This document shows, piece by piece, positions 1 through 11,902 of a stretch of 64,000 nucleotides of DNA. The stretch's first letter is position 1. Each line of letters begins with the position of its first letter. The stretch lies in the NCBI GenBank assembly GCA_036571765.1, contig BROE01000003.1, positions 13,330,552 to 13,394,551 on the forward strand, given 5' to 3'. The notes below the pieces were generated by a model that saw only the letters and a list, made by a program, of their open reading frames with translations, did not search any database and was not told the origin of the DNA. The position numbers and the translations under genes are program-made. Origin of the DNA: Plecoglossus altivelis (lineage: Eukaryota; Chordata; Actinopteri; Osmeriformes; Plecoglossidae).

Positions 1-1717
1 GCCAACTCAGATTTCAGACTCGTTGCTTTTGCGATTTGGTCTGACGATCAGGCCTGGTCAAGATGATCCGCTGGAGTTCAAACTAATCATCTGAACGTGT
101 AAGAAAAGTCATATAAATTACCTTGAACATGGCTGTGGGTGTTGGTGCGAGATGTGGTGGTTGAGTGTTGATCTACTGTAGCCATCTTCACCATTAGACC
201 GGTGTCATTAGACGTTTGCGTAATGCGTTAATGCGCAGTTGAACAAGTGTACCTACTAAAGTTGCCGCGGAGTGTATATGGGGGAGATTTCTAAATAGTT
301 TTTGCTACGTAACGCACAGAGGCAAATAAACTGTACAATTATCGCGGACATACAAATTTGTATCTTGCTCTCTGGTGATGAGAAGTCACTGTGCTGTATC
401 CTTACTGTAAAATCCATTCTCTTTTTGGAGATGTGTATCAGTCTGGTAAAGGAGTGAGGTCACGTTTCAGTTTTGGATGCATCTTAATAGTCTACAGTGG
501 TTATCTTACCTCCCATTTCCTGTCGTTCTTTTGCACGTATATGACTGATTTCAACACGTGAAAGTGGATGCCTAGCAGGTGTTTGCTGGACTAAAACCTG
601 TCGTGTGATATTTAATCCGTTTACAGTCGGTATAAACAATGGGATATGTGTGTGGGAACACGTCAAAGTATTTTGGTCCTGCCCCTCTTCTTCACAAAAT
701 AGTGTCTCTTTTCTCTTCATTTTATGATCAAATGGATGTGACTATATGGTTTACATGGCTTTTTCTTTTCCAGGTTTCTCCGAGGTGGAGACTGAATGGT
801 GTACAGTTGAATTGTGGGTATCTCACAGTCTGCTGACTGACTTGACTCACTGACTGACTGACTGACAGGGTGGAAATATTTCTGCTGGCTGGTTCACGTC
901 AATAAAAAACCACGTGTTGTCATAAACAAGACCCTGCCCTTTGTTTTTACTTGACATACAAGTGACTTTGCTCCACTGTCACCCCACACCAGAGATACAG
1001 CCTGAAGAATCCCCATGCATTCAGAGGTTCCAGGGAATGTTTTTAATGAGGAAAGAGACACACTGAGACGTGGTAGATGGCGAGGACAGGAGCTGAAGCA
1101 GGCAACAGATTGTATCTTGAGCAGTCATAGACAGTTCTACTCGGTTGAGAGGTCATGAATGGTACCTCCTGTTTTGAGTGAATGGGGTATATAGGGTCTT
1201 TCCAGATATTTCCAAGGAAGCCCTAATCCCTAAGCTATGGCACACCAGCAGACAGGAACGTTTCCAAATGCACTGACCTCATCCGTTGATTGAAGGATAC
1301 TCGTACTAGCAGTCACTCCAAGGAGTCCAATGTAACCATTGTAGTGTCGGTGCTTCTGAAGACGTCTAAAGATTCTCTTACTGAGATTCAAACAATAGGA
1401 TCAGAATATTTTATTTTGCGCTCTCAGATTGCCTGTGCAATGAAGGGTGTACAATCAAGAAAATGTATTGTTACATGTTGTTTTGATCAAACAGCATTGT
1501 ATTGGGAATCTCCCTGAGGAGAAAGATCACATTTCACTCTCTCTCTCCCTCTCTCCCTCTCTCCCCATCCTCCTTTTCTCTCCTGCATGTTGTTCTGCGC
1601 AGAGAGGAATGTTCAAATTCCATCAACATTCCGGAACAGCTCAACATTCTCTGGGGTTCTGCTCTCCCCACAATACCCCCTCCTCTGCCTCTCTTATTCC
1701 ACAACAGACCCCCCCCC

Positions 1718-1750
<33 letters not shown>

Positions 1751-3089
1751 CCCACCCCCCCAACCCTCTCGTTTTCTCTTTCTGTCCCCTTTCCGTCTTT
1801 TGGTTCTCTCGCCAATCTGTTTTTCACCCACTTTTTCACCTCCACTTCTTTTCTTCTCTTGCACTTAGTTCCATTAACTTCCACGGCCGTATTGCCCTAT
1901 CTCTCCCTCTTCCTCACCTTCCACCTTCTCCCACCCTGAATCCCCCCTCTCTTTGTCCTCCACCCGACTCTATTATTCCCTCTCCCACACGCTCCCTGTA
2001 TCTCCCTCCCTCCCTCCCTCCCTCTCAGGGTAATGGTGTACAATGTGCTTACATAACCAGTGCTATAATCCCCTGCTGCTTGGCTAGCCCCTCCCCCACC
2101 CTTCAGTGCACTTCTCTGCCAGACTATCCTATCCAGCCCCTGGGGGAAAACCCCTGTTGGAACCCTAAAAAGTTACCCTGGAGAAAGCAATCCTATATGA
2201 CAGCTTCATGCTGTCATACACATTTGCAACAACATGATTTTGTTTCAGTGGTTTTACGCACCTGCAGAAGAAAAACTATTATAGTGACAATGTAGGAGAA
2301 AAAGTTGGTGTCTTTAGCTGGAAGAATTGTGTCAGTCAATATTTTATTTTTTTAATACATTTTGTCTGATCTTGTTTGATTCAGAGAAAATCTACCTTGC
2401 ATCATTTTATGCTGGTATGTACAAATATGTATTGTGGTTTGCAACTGTGTAGCTTGTGTGTTATGCATTAATGTTATCACTTTTATCACCTTATCAGCTT
2501 CATATAATTCATCATAAATCAATACTTTACAGAATTCCAAACAGCATCTGAAGTGATTTCATTACTGCCAGTTTACCTGTAAATACTCTTAGATCTGAGA
2601 ATCTAAAAGCTTCTGTAGAAATCGAGTCTACTTTGCATCTACACTCAGACCTGCAGCAACTTTCTTTTTCATACATACATACATACATACATACATACAT
2701 ACATACATACATACATACATACATACATACATACATACATACATACATACATACACGTGAGTTAATGCAATGTCTTTCTCATTGATGATCCCGGCTTGTA
2801 ATAGTATCCAAGCAGAAGCACATGGCAAGCAAAGGTATCACTGTTTCGTTAATCCTAGACAGGGTCCCTGAATAATAAATAATTCAATGACCAAACTCTT
2901 CAATTGCAGACAGTGCAGAACTGCAAACGATAGTTCAAGATCTCAGCACTTAACAACATCCATTACTTTTTTGTAGTCCCATTGTTTTATCTGTTTCAAT
3001 AATCCCACAATTATTGCATTTGTGCAAAGCGCGCTCTTCCATCAACCTCAACAACTGTGCGCGGCACCGAGACCGGCGAGTGCTTAAAA
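1..3089. other. Intergenic stretch with no recognisable gene
   Basis: I see no coding exon, RNA gene or conserved protein fragment here. The long open frames near 1450-2300 come from C/T-rich low-complexity DNA and a CA run, not from a protein family. The stretch holds a (CA)n run at 1721-1748, CCCT-type runs near 2005-2030 and a long ATAC tetranucleotide array at 2670-2755. The upstream part of the siah1 promoter probably lies at its right end. Confidence 0.6.
2670..2755. repeat. (ATAC)n tetranucleotide microsatellite
   Basis: About 21 uninterrupted copies of the four-base unit ATAC/CATA. It is uninterrupted, so it is likely length-polymorphic. It lies about 400 bp upstream of the inferred siah1 first exon. 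Confidence 0.97.
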
Positions 3090-3246
3090 ACAGGCGTCTA
3101 GCTTTTGCTGTGCAGTACAGCAGCGCGAATGTGGAAACACCGAGCTAACGAGTGAAGGACGGTGAAGAGGGGTCCCTTGTGGATTACTTCGCGAAAGCTA
3201 GTTATCTAGCTGCAATTATTTTAAAGGATATTTCCTATAGGAAAAG
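3090..3246 (+). other. siah1: Probable siah1 5' untranslated exon 1 and promoter-proximal region
   Basis: The segment ends in a strong donor (AAAG followed by GTAAGG at 3247), with CpG-rich sequence around it, and no exon with coding potential follows until 8081. A non-coding first exon spliced to a single coding exon is the known siah1 layout. The left edge is approximate because the transcription start is not visible. A TTAAAA box near 3084 could serve the core promoter, but this is inference. Confidence 0.45.
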
Positions 3247-5879
3247 GTAAGGACGGGCTTGGGTGGATTTATGTGTTGTAGATCTTCGAAAAACAATAAG
3301 AACTACGGCACAGGCTAGCCTAACCCAGGTAGCCAGCCAGCCAGCCAGCCGCCTACTGAGTACTGTGTAGCGCGATCGGGGTAAGGCCCTGTATACAGGC
3401 TGTAGCTAGGCTACACAGGAGTTGCAATGTCGTTAGCCAGCTCTCTAGCTAGGCTAGCTATCCTATCTTTGCAAGCCAACTAGTCTAGCTGTGTAGGCCT
3501 TCTCCTGCCAGACAAGGGAGGAAATGTCGTAGCAAGCTACATGTATTTGTTTACATTTACAACGCTAAGGACAACGATCCCACATGTATTTGCAGCTTTT
3601 CAGACGTCTTCCGTTGCTAGCTACTGAACAGCAGTTGCCGTCGATACGAGCTTGTTGTCTAGTACAGCAGGACGCCTAGCTACCTTACGATACTTGCTAG
3701 TTTGCAACAAGCGAAGACTGGCTTACAGCTAGAGCTATCTAGCTAAATGTTATCGATTGGACAGTCCGTTTTCCATTATATCAGCCAGCCAACACAGCGC
3801 TGGCACCGCTGACTATCTGATTTTGATGTCAGTCTAACATTTATTTAGCTTGGCTAGCTAACCACTGTTTTGATGTACGATGAATTGACATTAGTGAACG
3901 GTCGTATCGATCTCTCTCGCTAACGCGCTAGCGAAACCTTTTAAAACGGGTTGGACCGTACTTGTACTGTACTGTACCTGCTCATCAGAACAGCTGGCGT
4001 AAGTCTAGACAGAGCTACAGTAGAGGGCTAGTTGTCTAGTCTAGCTAACATTTGTAGTTATTTTGGACTTGTAGTTCAGCGTTTAGCCCAAGCGGTCCCC
4101 GTCGAACAAGGTTACTCGAACCGAATAGGCTTTGAACTTGATATGTAACGTTAACGCGACTGTGCTGTTAACTGCATGGGCGTTAGTGATCTATTTATAA
4201 ATGTCGATAAGTCTGTTATTATTGGCGATTTTCTAACCCTGTGCAGAAGTACAGTAGGTGGATACCGGTCAACATCAACATGGCACTTTGTCAAAGATGT
4301 TTCGATTGCAAAAAGCCTGTCTGTGTAGGACCTATTAGTAGGACGTATTATCTCATTCTGGACCTTACGATGGTTTGTATGTAGGCGATGGCTAGATAAT
4401 GTTGTTTTTGCAGATTTCTTCTGTTGTTGAACTGTAAATGGTGTTCGGAAACATTGAACTCCGTGCGTCGGCTATCTGTAGTTTAGACTGGAACGAAACC
4501 CCCAAGTTGTAATGTTGTCAAGATGGCGGGGAAGGTAAGCGAGATGGCTATCCCAAAACAGGGAAAGATTATCTAAACCCGGAGCTTTTCAGCCCTTCAA
4601 GTTCCGTGTCAGGCAGCAGTATTTGTTCATTGTTGTCTCCATCTATCAACGTGAATACGACGCGTTGTATGGGTGTTTTTGTCAAACGGTCCTCCTTTTA
4701 CTGGTGCGATTGACGATTGTTGTTCTTTAGTATTTTTGTGTGTGTGTGTGTGTCAACCGTCTGCTATCCTGAGACTTATACTATCACGTGTTATTGTTTT
4801 GTGCCCGTTTTATTTACACGATGCAAGATTTGCCAGTGTTTCACTTCAGCGCCCTGGTCGTGTCCTGGTTGTTGCTGTAAACAATGCGCCATAGATTAAC
4901 CCCACTCCACTGGCTTGTTTTGGCTCCGTTTTTTTTCCAAGTGAGAACCGGGACTGCTTCACCAGAGTAGCTGGCTGGCAGCTTGTCCTTTTGTCGCTCC
5001 GTGGCTCGCTGGCAGCTGCACATGCCCAATGAATAGACGCCGGTCACCCCCAGAAAGTGACAGCTGTTTCTCTCTTAGCAGCAGGAGCTCCTGCAGGGTG
5101 ACTCATATGCCCTGTGGCAGTGAGGTAATTCTATCCTTCTTACCAGTGCTTGAGGGAGTCCCTGGCCTGCCGTTCACTTGCTCTTCTCTCGTCGGGCCTG
5201 TTTGCCCCCCCCCCCCTTTTTTTTTGTCTCACGTTTATTTCTTTTTTTTTGCCTATTCACTGGAGTGCTATTCACTAGGGCACTTGTCAGCCACAATGAG
5301 ACACATGATATTACTAGGTGTGGTGTCACGCTCAGCTGTGTGTTTGAAGTGGTTAAGCAATTGGTGCTTTTGGGTGCTAATGTGGATATTTGCAAGTTGA
5401 GGTTCTAACAAGTCCTGTTTCACCAGACGAGACATTCAGTAACTTTCTAGAAGGCTCTAGGCCCCGTGCCCACGCAGAAAGCCTGCATGTTGTGGTATTT
5501 CTCAAGTTTTTGTGGATATTTTAGTTGTTGCCTGCTGGCTTGTGTGTGTTGCAGCATTTTCATCCGATACGTAATGAGCTTCAAGTAATGACAGCAGCGT
5601 CGGATAATTACACCGCATTACAGATGCATCTGTAGATTCAGAATTTGCTTCTTCAAATCAACCTTTTACACACCGAAACTGGTCATGACCGCCGGCATCA
5701 TTTGACTAATATTCTGTTTCTCGTCATCCACGATTTGAATGTCGTTCCAATATGCATCCTCACAATCTTCCCATGAATTCACGACGGGGTGTAGTGGGGG
5801 AAGGATCTAGACGTTCCTCTCGCTGCATGATTATGATGCCTTTTCGCCTGTCTTCCTTTCCCCCTTCCTCTCGTTTCAG

Positions 5880-5936
5880 AGGTCCCCATATTTCAAGAGA
5901 AGAAGAGAGCCTTATTGGGGAATCTTATGGACGAAG
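5880..5936 (+). other. siah1: Candidate alternative siah1 exon adding a short N-terminus
   Basis: A pyrimidine-rich tract ending in CAG precedes 5880 and a consensus donor (GTAAGC) follows 5936, giving a 57-nt exon. Spliced to the coding exon at 8081, its internal ATG at about 5927 reads in frame into SIAH1 and gives M-D-E-E-M-S-R-Q, three residues before a Glu formed at the junction. The frame is also open backwards through the exon into exon 1, without another ATG. Whether it is used cannot be told from sequence; SIAH1 isoforms with extra N-terminal residues are known in mammals. Confidence 0.35.
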
Positions 5937-7030
5937 GTAAGCTAAGGTTTCCATAATAGAGCGACAAGGTTAGTATCTTGGTGTCCATAATGTGTCATCA
6001 CTGAAAGATTCGTGCATAGTGGCCGTTGAATTTGATATTGGTGGAAATTTCTATAAACAAATGGGCGTCAGGTGAATTTGTATATTGGTGTTTCCAGCGT
6101 TGTACCGGACAGATGTTTTGAAGAGAAAAAAAAAGATTGATGGGGGTGGTATAGAGAGCTTTAACACCCAGCTAGCCTAGTAATAACCTATGTCCATCTG
6201 GAGGTCTTTTAGCCAACAGACCCTAGCCTGCTCTAAACCTCTTCTGGGATCTGTGTCCCTGGGATTGGAATCTCAATGCTGCAGTGTAGTTCTGTGAGTT
6301 GGTAATAGTGCTGGCTACTGGTGGGTTTGAGGCAGTTGCTGGAGCAGCTCTGCACCCTGTTTCCTGAATGAAGGTGTGTCCAGTACAAGAGTTTCCACTG
6401 ACTGAGCTGAGCAGGACTTGCCTGCCTGCCTCCCCAACCCCCAGAGCCGGTTCTGCTGCAGAGAGCCATTGTCTGTCTACACATGGACCTGACCATGTGT
6501 GTTTCTGTCTACTCACACACTCTCCCCCTCTCTCCCTCTCTCTCACACACACACACACACATAAGTAGATAATGTTACTACCACCACTGCATTCTGTTTC
6601 TGCGTGCAGACAAAAAGCCCAATCACACTCTGCAGCTGGAGTAGATTGCACCTCAGCCATGTCACCGGCTGCCTTCTAATCTTCACGGTGTCCTGCGCTA
6701 GATTTAGCCCTGTTCGATTTAGCCTTGCGTGCCATGTGGGTGTTAGCCTTACTACTCATAGCCCTTCACGCCAGTAGGTCAAGCTGTGTGTGTGGTAGGC
6801 AAGTTGTTTACTTAGCCGTATAGCATGCTAGCACAAGCACTGATGCGTCAGGGCTAATTTTGATTGGTCACTGCAAGCAGACTGGTTTACAGTTGGAACA
6901 CTGCTGGCTGGCTGCTGTACTGAGATGACTAGAGCAAGTTGGCAAGCCAGGTTGGCGAGTGGATGGTCTGGACAATCTGTGCTGGTTGGCTGACGGACTG
7001 TGCTTGGCTGGCTGAAAAATACTATAAATA

Positions 7031-7108
7031 GCCAGAGCTTTATCTCAGCAGATGATGGCCAGAGCTTTATCTCAGCAGATGATGGCCAGAGCTTTATCGC
7101 AGCAGATG
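7031..7108. repeat. 27-bp direct tandem repeat, three copies
   Basis: Units begin at 7031, 7058 and 7085 (GCCAGAGCTTTATCTCAGCA and onward). The third differs by one base (ATCGC for ATCTC) near its middle. It lies in the siah1 intron and has no evident function. Confidence 0.95.
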
Positions 7109-7861
7109 TGTATACAGTCCATCTCCCCGACACCTCCAATACAGTCCAGCTACTGCTTCTCTTTCACCTTCGCCCCCTCCCACACCACCACCACCACACA
7201 CACGGTGCTTGGTCACGGACACTAGACGGGCACCAACCAGTTCCAGGGAGAGAACATCCATACATCCAGAGCCCTGCGGTCCTCCTCTGCTCCAAGAGCG
7301 CTCTGGTCCCACCCCTCCCTCCCTTCCTTCCCCTAAGCCCAAGCACCGGCCCAGTTACCACAGCAACGCAGGGCAGGACGGGAAGCGCCTCACACACGCA
7401 CATCTGAGTTTACTTTACTGTCTGGGCTGTTCTTTCTACTGCCATGATAATCTCTGTGCTTCTGTTCTCTCCTTGGGCCAAAAATAGACTTTCCATCTGA
7501 GGTGTGTTTATGCGTGTTAAGAATGTGTGTCTATGTGCTGGGCCTAATTCTTCTACAGACCGGCCAGTCTGTAGACAGCTCTTGCTATCTGCAGTCCTGA
7601 AGGAGGAGAGCAGAGGTCCAGCGTTGCGTTAGTTGTCATAAGCAGCGTGAGAAACACCAGCCCGCGCACATCCTCTCCACAAGGCTTTGTACACCACTGT
7701 GCTGCATCACGTGGTCTAGACGGGAGGGGGGGAGGGGGGGCTAGATGACCACTTCTATAGGGATCTGCCTTCCTCCTGCCCACATGGTGGTTATACTGGG
7801 GATCCTCAAGCCCCCTGCCAGCCCACATGCTCCCTAGTCTGAGTCAGCCAGTCACCCATCC

Positions 7862-7970
7862 ATGGGGGGATGTGTATAGGCCAGCGGTTTAGCATTTGCA
7901 TGGAGATCAAAAGGTCCTTGTTTCCAAGCTCAGCTTTGGATCAAGGTGTCGGCTAAGTGAATGCATCCAA
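7862..7970 (+). mobile_element. tRNA-Cys-derived SINE remnant
   Basis: The sequence follows a vertebrate tRNA-Cys(GCA): TATAG, then CCAGCGGTTTAGCATTTG in the A-box/D-arm region, GGAGATCAAAAGGTCC in the anticodon-stem and variable region, and a decayed B box (TTGTTTCCAAGCTC). A GTGTCGGCTAAGTGAATGCA tail resembles the common fish SINE 3' end (GCGTCTGCTAAATGAAT). The anticodon and B box are mutated, so this is a retroposed relic and not a tRNA gene. Family assignment is from memory. Confidence 0.6.
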
Positions 7971-8082
7971 TTTTAATGACGCTTGGACTAGATGCTAAAT
8001 GGTGTGTGTGAGAGGTAGTGTCTGTCTTTTCCACACTCATCTTCCTACTTCTAAGCTCTCTCTCTCTCTCTCTCCATCAGAA

Positions 8083-8931
8083 ATGAGTCGCCAGACCGCT
8101 ACCGCCCTGCCCACAGGAACCTCCAAGTGCCCCCCCTCCCAGCGTGTGCCCACCTTGTCTGGCACCACGGCCTCCAACAGCGACCTGGCCAGCCTGTTTG
8201 AGTGCCCCGTCTGCTTCGACTATGTGCTGCCCCCCATCCTGCAGTGCCAGAGCGGCCACCTGGTCTGCAGCAACTGCCGGCCCAAGCTCACCTGCTGCCC
8301 CACCTGTCGAGGGCCGCTCGGCTCCATCCGCAACCTGGCCATGGAGAAGGTGGCCAACTCGGTCCTGTTCCCCTGCAAGTACGCTTCGTCCGGCTGCGAG
8401 GTCACGCTGCCCCACACGGACAAGGCGGAGCACGAGGAGCTGTGCGAGTTCCGGCCCTACTCCTGCCCCTGCCCGGGCGCCTCCTGCAAGTGGCAGGGCT
8501 CGCTGGACGCCGTCATGCCCCACCTGATGCACCAGCACAAGTCCATCACCACCCTGCAGGGCGAGGACATCGTGTTCCTGGCCACGGACATCAACCTGCC
8601 GGGCGCCGTGGACTGGGTGATGATGCAGAGCTGTTTCGGCTTCCACTTCATGCTGGTCCTGGAGAAGCAGGAGAAGTACGACGGCCACCAGCAGTTCTTC
8701 GCCATCGTGCAGCTCATCGGCACGCGCAAGCAGGCCGAGAACTTCGCCTACCGGCTGGAGCTCAACGGCCACCGCCGCCGGCTCACCTGGGAGGCCACGC
8801 CCCGCTCCATTCACGAGGGCATCGCCACGGCGATCATGAACAGCGATTGTCTGGTGTTTGACACGTCCATCGCCCAGCTTTTTGCTGAAAACGGCAATCT
8901 GGGGATTAATGTCACCATATCAATGTGCTGA
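8083..8931 (+). CDS. siah1: E3 ubiquitin ligase SIAH1 (seven in absentia homolog)
   Basis: SIAH1 ubiquitinates substrates such as transcription factors, DCC and synaptic proteins for proteasomal destruction. The 282-residue product has the human length and is near-identical to it. Visible features are a RING finger at about residues 40-76 (CPVCFDYVLPP...CQSGHLVC...CPTC), the SIAH-type double zinc finger at about 90-155 with its Cys/His ligands (CKYASSGC, CEFRPYSC, CPGASCKW, HLMHQH), and the TRAF-like substrate-binding domain from about 155 to the end (VFLATDINLPGAVDW, HEGIATAIMNSDCLVFD). The whole coding sequence is in one exon. The start ATG lies two bases after the acceptor at 8080. An ATG at 7999 in the same frame is in the intron and is not used. 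Codon use is strongly GC3-biased. It is convergent with lonp2, as in human. Confidence 0.98.
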   Translation: MSRQTATALPTGTSKCPPSQRVPTLSGTTASNSDLASLFECPVCFDYVLPPILQCQSGHLVCSNCRPKLTCCPTCRGPLGSIRNLAMEKVANSVLFPCKYASSGCEVTLPHTDKAEHEELCEFRPYSCPCPGASCKWQGSLDAVMPHLMHQHKSITTLQGEDIVFLATDINLPGAVDWVMMQSCFGFHFMLVLEKQEKYDGHQQFFAIVQLIGTRKQAENFAYRLELNGHRRRLTWEATPRSIHEGIATAIMNSDCLVFDTSIAQLFAENGNLGINVTISMC

Positions 8932-10385
8932 GGCACAGGCTACCAGGACTTGCATACTGACTGGGGGGGGGGGCAGCCATATAACTGGCGCACACACAAA
9001 CACACACCACACACTCCTTTTTATTTGGACATGTCTTTCTCTCTCACGCTCTCTCTCTGTTTCTCTCTCTCTCTCTCTCTCTCTCTGACACACACCAATC
9101 AAATAAACACTCCCTCATACCGCTCTCTCTCTCCCTCCCTCCCTCTCTCTCAAACATATGCGCGTACATCCATACTGATGTTTCAGACTCTACAGGGATA
9201 CTGGAGTTGTACTGTATGGCTGGGCTGGTTAAGGGGAGGGTAATGGTTAATGGTTATCCCAAGGTTCTTCACCTCAGTGGGGAGACGGTTGTGAAGCCCT
9301 GTGTCCAGAGAGCTTTCTGTCTAGGAATCCTCTAACCACAAGAGGGTTCTGTTGTGGAAACCTCTGGCAAGAATGCTTGTTCCCAAGTGGAACGCTATCT
9401 AGAGATCCATGTTCTGCAGCGGGAACCTTCTGACGAGTTATAAACTTCTGCAGCTGAACCGTCTCCAGAGAAACTCGACCCGCTCCTAACCCCGGGTTCT
9501 GTCGAAAGCGTTCAGCAAGGTCGGTCACGCTACACGGTATGACCGGGAACCACATTGGGGCTTTTGGGATCTGTGCCCTGAAGAGAGGATACTTTTGCAG
9601 GTGGGCTGAGCTGGTTACTTCCCCCCCCCCCTGGAGATCCTGCAACATGAAGGGTGCTGGGCTTAGGAGGAGCGAGATGGACCAGAGACCCGGGTGAAGA
9701 CTGGGACTGGCTGGGGGAGAACAGGGAGGGGGGCGGGGGGGGAACTATGGCAAACGGTTTCTTTTTTTTTTGTGAGAGAGAGGGGGGGGGGGACATTTCA
9801 GTTGAGTCAGTGAAACGAACTTTTATTTGAGTTGTCGTTGTTTTAATCGGTTTCATTTAATTTAGTTGTCCTTGTGAAGTGTCCTCCTTGGCAGGAATTG
9901 GGGACACGAGAGGAACAGCTCCAGGCTGTGTGATTACGGACACACAAGTTAAGACTAAGCCTGACAGAACACTCCAAGCTCCAACCACTGAAATTCACAC
10001 CAAGACAGACGGGGGGGGCGGGGGGACTATTTCTACGAGTTAAAATATTATTGTTATTATTAAATGGAAATGATCATAATTATACTTTTTTTTTTGTAAT
10101 TTACCGTTTAATGAATGAAAAAGGCTGTTGTACCCTTGTGGCTAATCTTCAGTGTTTGTAGATAACAAAAAGAAAAAGAAGAAAAAAAAGTTACAGAATT
10201 ATGTTTGTTTCTTTTTTGTATGTTTCGGTTTTCCTTGTTTGTCAGTTCTGTTTGTTGTGAGGGGAGGGCGAAGCAAGGCCAAACACCTGTGTGGAGCCAT
10301 AGTTCTGTTGCTGGTCCCCATCTCTAGTTTTATTTTGGTTCTGTTTTTATTTTGTCATTAAATAAATCTATCTTTTTCATACCTT
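8932..10385 (+). other. siah1: siah1 3' untranslated region
   Basis: About 1.45 kb from the stop codon to just past an AATAAA at 10361-10366. It includes a (TC)n run at about 9045-9086, G- and C-homopolymer runs (8963-8972, 9621-9630, 9782-9792) and AT/T-rich sequence toward the end. No ORF in it resembles a protein. Confidence 0.6.
10361..10366 (+). terminator. siah1: siah1 poly(A) signal AATAAA
   Basis: A canonical AATAAA in a T-rich context (TTAAATAAATCTATC), the first good signal in the right orientation downstream of the siah1 stop that gives a plausible UTR length. A T-rich element follows. Confidence 0.55.
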
Positions 10386-11080
10386 GTGCAATCTCTTCAC
10401 CTGTATTTTCTCTGGTTGAGTTGAACGGCAACTCCGTAAGAGCTGTGTATTTGTCGTGGGGGGGAGATTCAGACAGAGAGAGAGAGAGCGAGAGCCTCAT
10501 GTTGACCCAGGCACAGCCTGACAACATTACCCAGAAGCCCCAGGGCATCACCGAGTCTGGCGTCATGCCCACTTTGCTGGGAAACGCACCAACATCCTCA
10601 CTGCGCCACGCAACTCTGGTGGGGATCAACACGTCTCTACGGAGAACGAACAAACACAAACAAGTCTCAAGCGATCGGACTCGTTTTGAACCCACCTCAT
10701 TAGTCCCCCCCCCGCCCCCGCCCCCACCTATTACGGGTTAACAGCTTTGAATGGATGGATGGGGTTGCTAGGAGCAGACAAGCCTAACTCCTGAGGGGCC
10801 ACATCTCAGATGCCCCATGGACCCGAGGTAGTCGTCACCTGTCCTGGCTCCTGAGATGAGCCATGCTGCTGTAGCATCCTGAGGGCTGTGCAGTCATCTC
10901 TTCTCCTCGGCTGGGCCTTGTGACAGCCAGCATGAAATATTTCCTCTCAACCCCCCCCAGTTCTTTCTCCCTGTTCCTCCCGTGTTGCCGCTCCTTATTC
11001 TGCAGATACGTTTAACAGTACGGGTGTAGAGGATCTATTATCAGATGAGGAAACCACCATTAGGAATTGAGGAAGCCATC
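10386..11080. other. Spacer between the convergent siah1 and lonp2 3' ends
   Basis: About 0.7 kb with no gene I can recognise. It contains a short GA run (10473-10495) and C-rich tracts near 10710. The tail-to-tail spacing depends on the two inferred poly(A) sites. Confidence 0.5.
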
Positions 11081-11090
11081 TTTATTTATT
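11081..11090 (-). terminator. lonp2: Candidate lonp2 poly(A) signal(s)
   Basis: TTTATTTATT on the + strand gives two overlapping AATAAA hexamers on the - strand, about 820 nt downstream of the lonp2 stop. No better signal is seen closer to the stop. Confidence 0.45.
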
Positions 11091-11902
11091 GTTTTGTCTT
11101 AGCAAAGCTTTCAGCTACTGTATTACAGCTAGTTGAGAGACGATATTGCTACATCTTAACAATATGCTAAATGTGCAATCACGCTCATGTCATCATGCAC
11201 GTAGCTGTCTCGCTATAGGCAGATTGGTTAAACAGATGAGTAACGTTCATTTGTCTTGTCGCCAAATTGATCCGACTCCCAAGACGGCCGTGTCACAATC
11301 AAGGTGCACGCGATCAACATCAAAACCAAATATATCATTAAGCTGTATCTATTACATAGATTCCATCGACAGAGATTTGATATTACCGATAACAATATTT
11401 CGATTCTTCTCGCTGCAGATTATAGTTAATCTGCCTCTTGTGGACAGACTCCAGCACTATATCTGACCCTCGTCTGCGCTATAGTCTATAAACCTGGAGC
11501 TCTGCCAAGCCCTTGGTGGAAGACGGGCGCTGTGTTGCCACGGCAACCCTGTCCAGAGCGCCGTGGCCAAGATGAGCTGAGAGGAAGAGTTTATCCAGCG
11601 TTGTAGTCGAAACGCCGGGTCTCGTGACAGTGACACTGGTTCATGCATCCTCTTTCTCTCCCCCAAACCAAGAGGGCGAAGAGAGTTGGTCTTTGCTCAG
11701 ATTTCTCTGAGCAAAGACAAACCTTCATTGCTAAATGTGATGAGGATATTTCCAATGACTTGTTTTGACTATAATCAGCTGGACAGTGGACCAAAAAAAA
11801 AAAAAAAGTTAGGGAAATACTCCAAAGCAAGGTCATATTAAGAAGGCCATGAACTGAACTCTAGACTGATCTGACAGATGGACGGACAGGTGGATGAGCC
11901 TA

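Larger units (their letters stand above)
3247..8079 (+). other. siah1: siah1 long 5' intron
   Basis: About 4.8 kb between the inferred non-coding exon and the coding exon, ending in a pyrimidine tract (CT repeats) and CAG at 8078-8080. It contains a candidate alternative exon (5880-5936), a three-copy 27-bp tandem repeat (7031-7108), a tRNA-Cys-like SINE remnant (about 7862-7970) and many CTAGCT-rich segments near 3300-4100. No other gene is recognisable in it. Confidence 0.55.

Noticed and set aside
1447..2295. 282-codon ORF on +
   Set aside because: Made of C/T-rich simple repeats and a CA run. Low-complexity Pro/Ser/Thr translation, no domain.
4523..4534. ATGGCGGGGAAG followed by a GTAAGC donor as an alternative siah1 start exon
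   Set aside because: Splicing to 8081 gives an immediate stop (AAA TGA), so it could only be a five-codon upstream ORF.
7862..7970. Possible functional tRNA-Cys gene
   Set aside because: Anticodon and B box are mutated and the acceptor stem does not close. It fits a SINE relic.
8077..8814. 245-codon ORF on - opposite siah1
   Set aside because: Antisense shadow produced by the high GC3 of siah1, which removes stops on the other strand.
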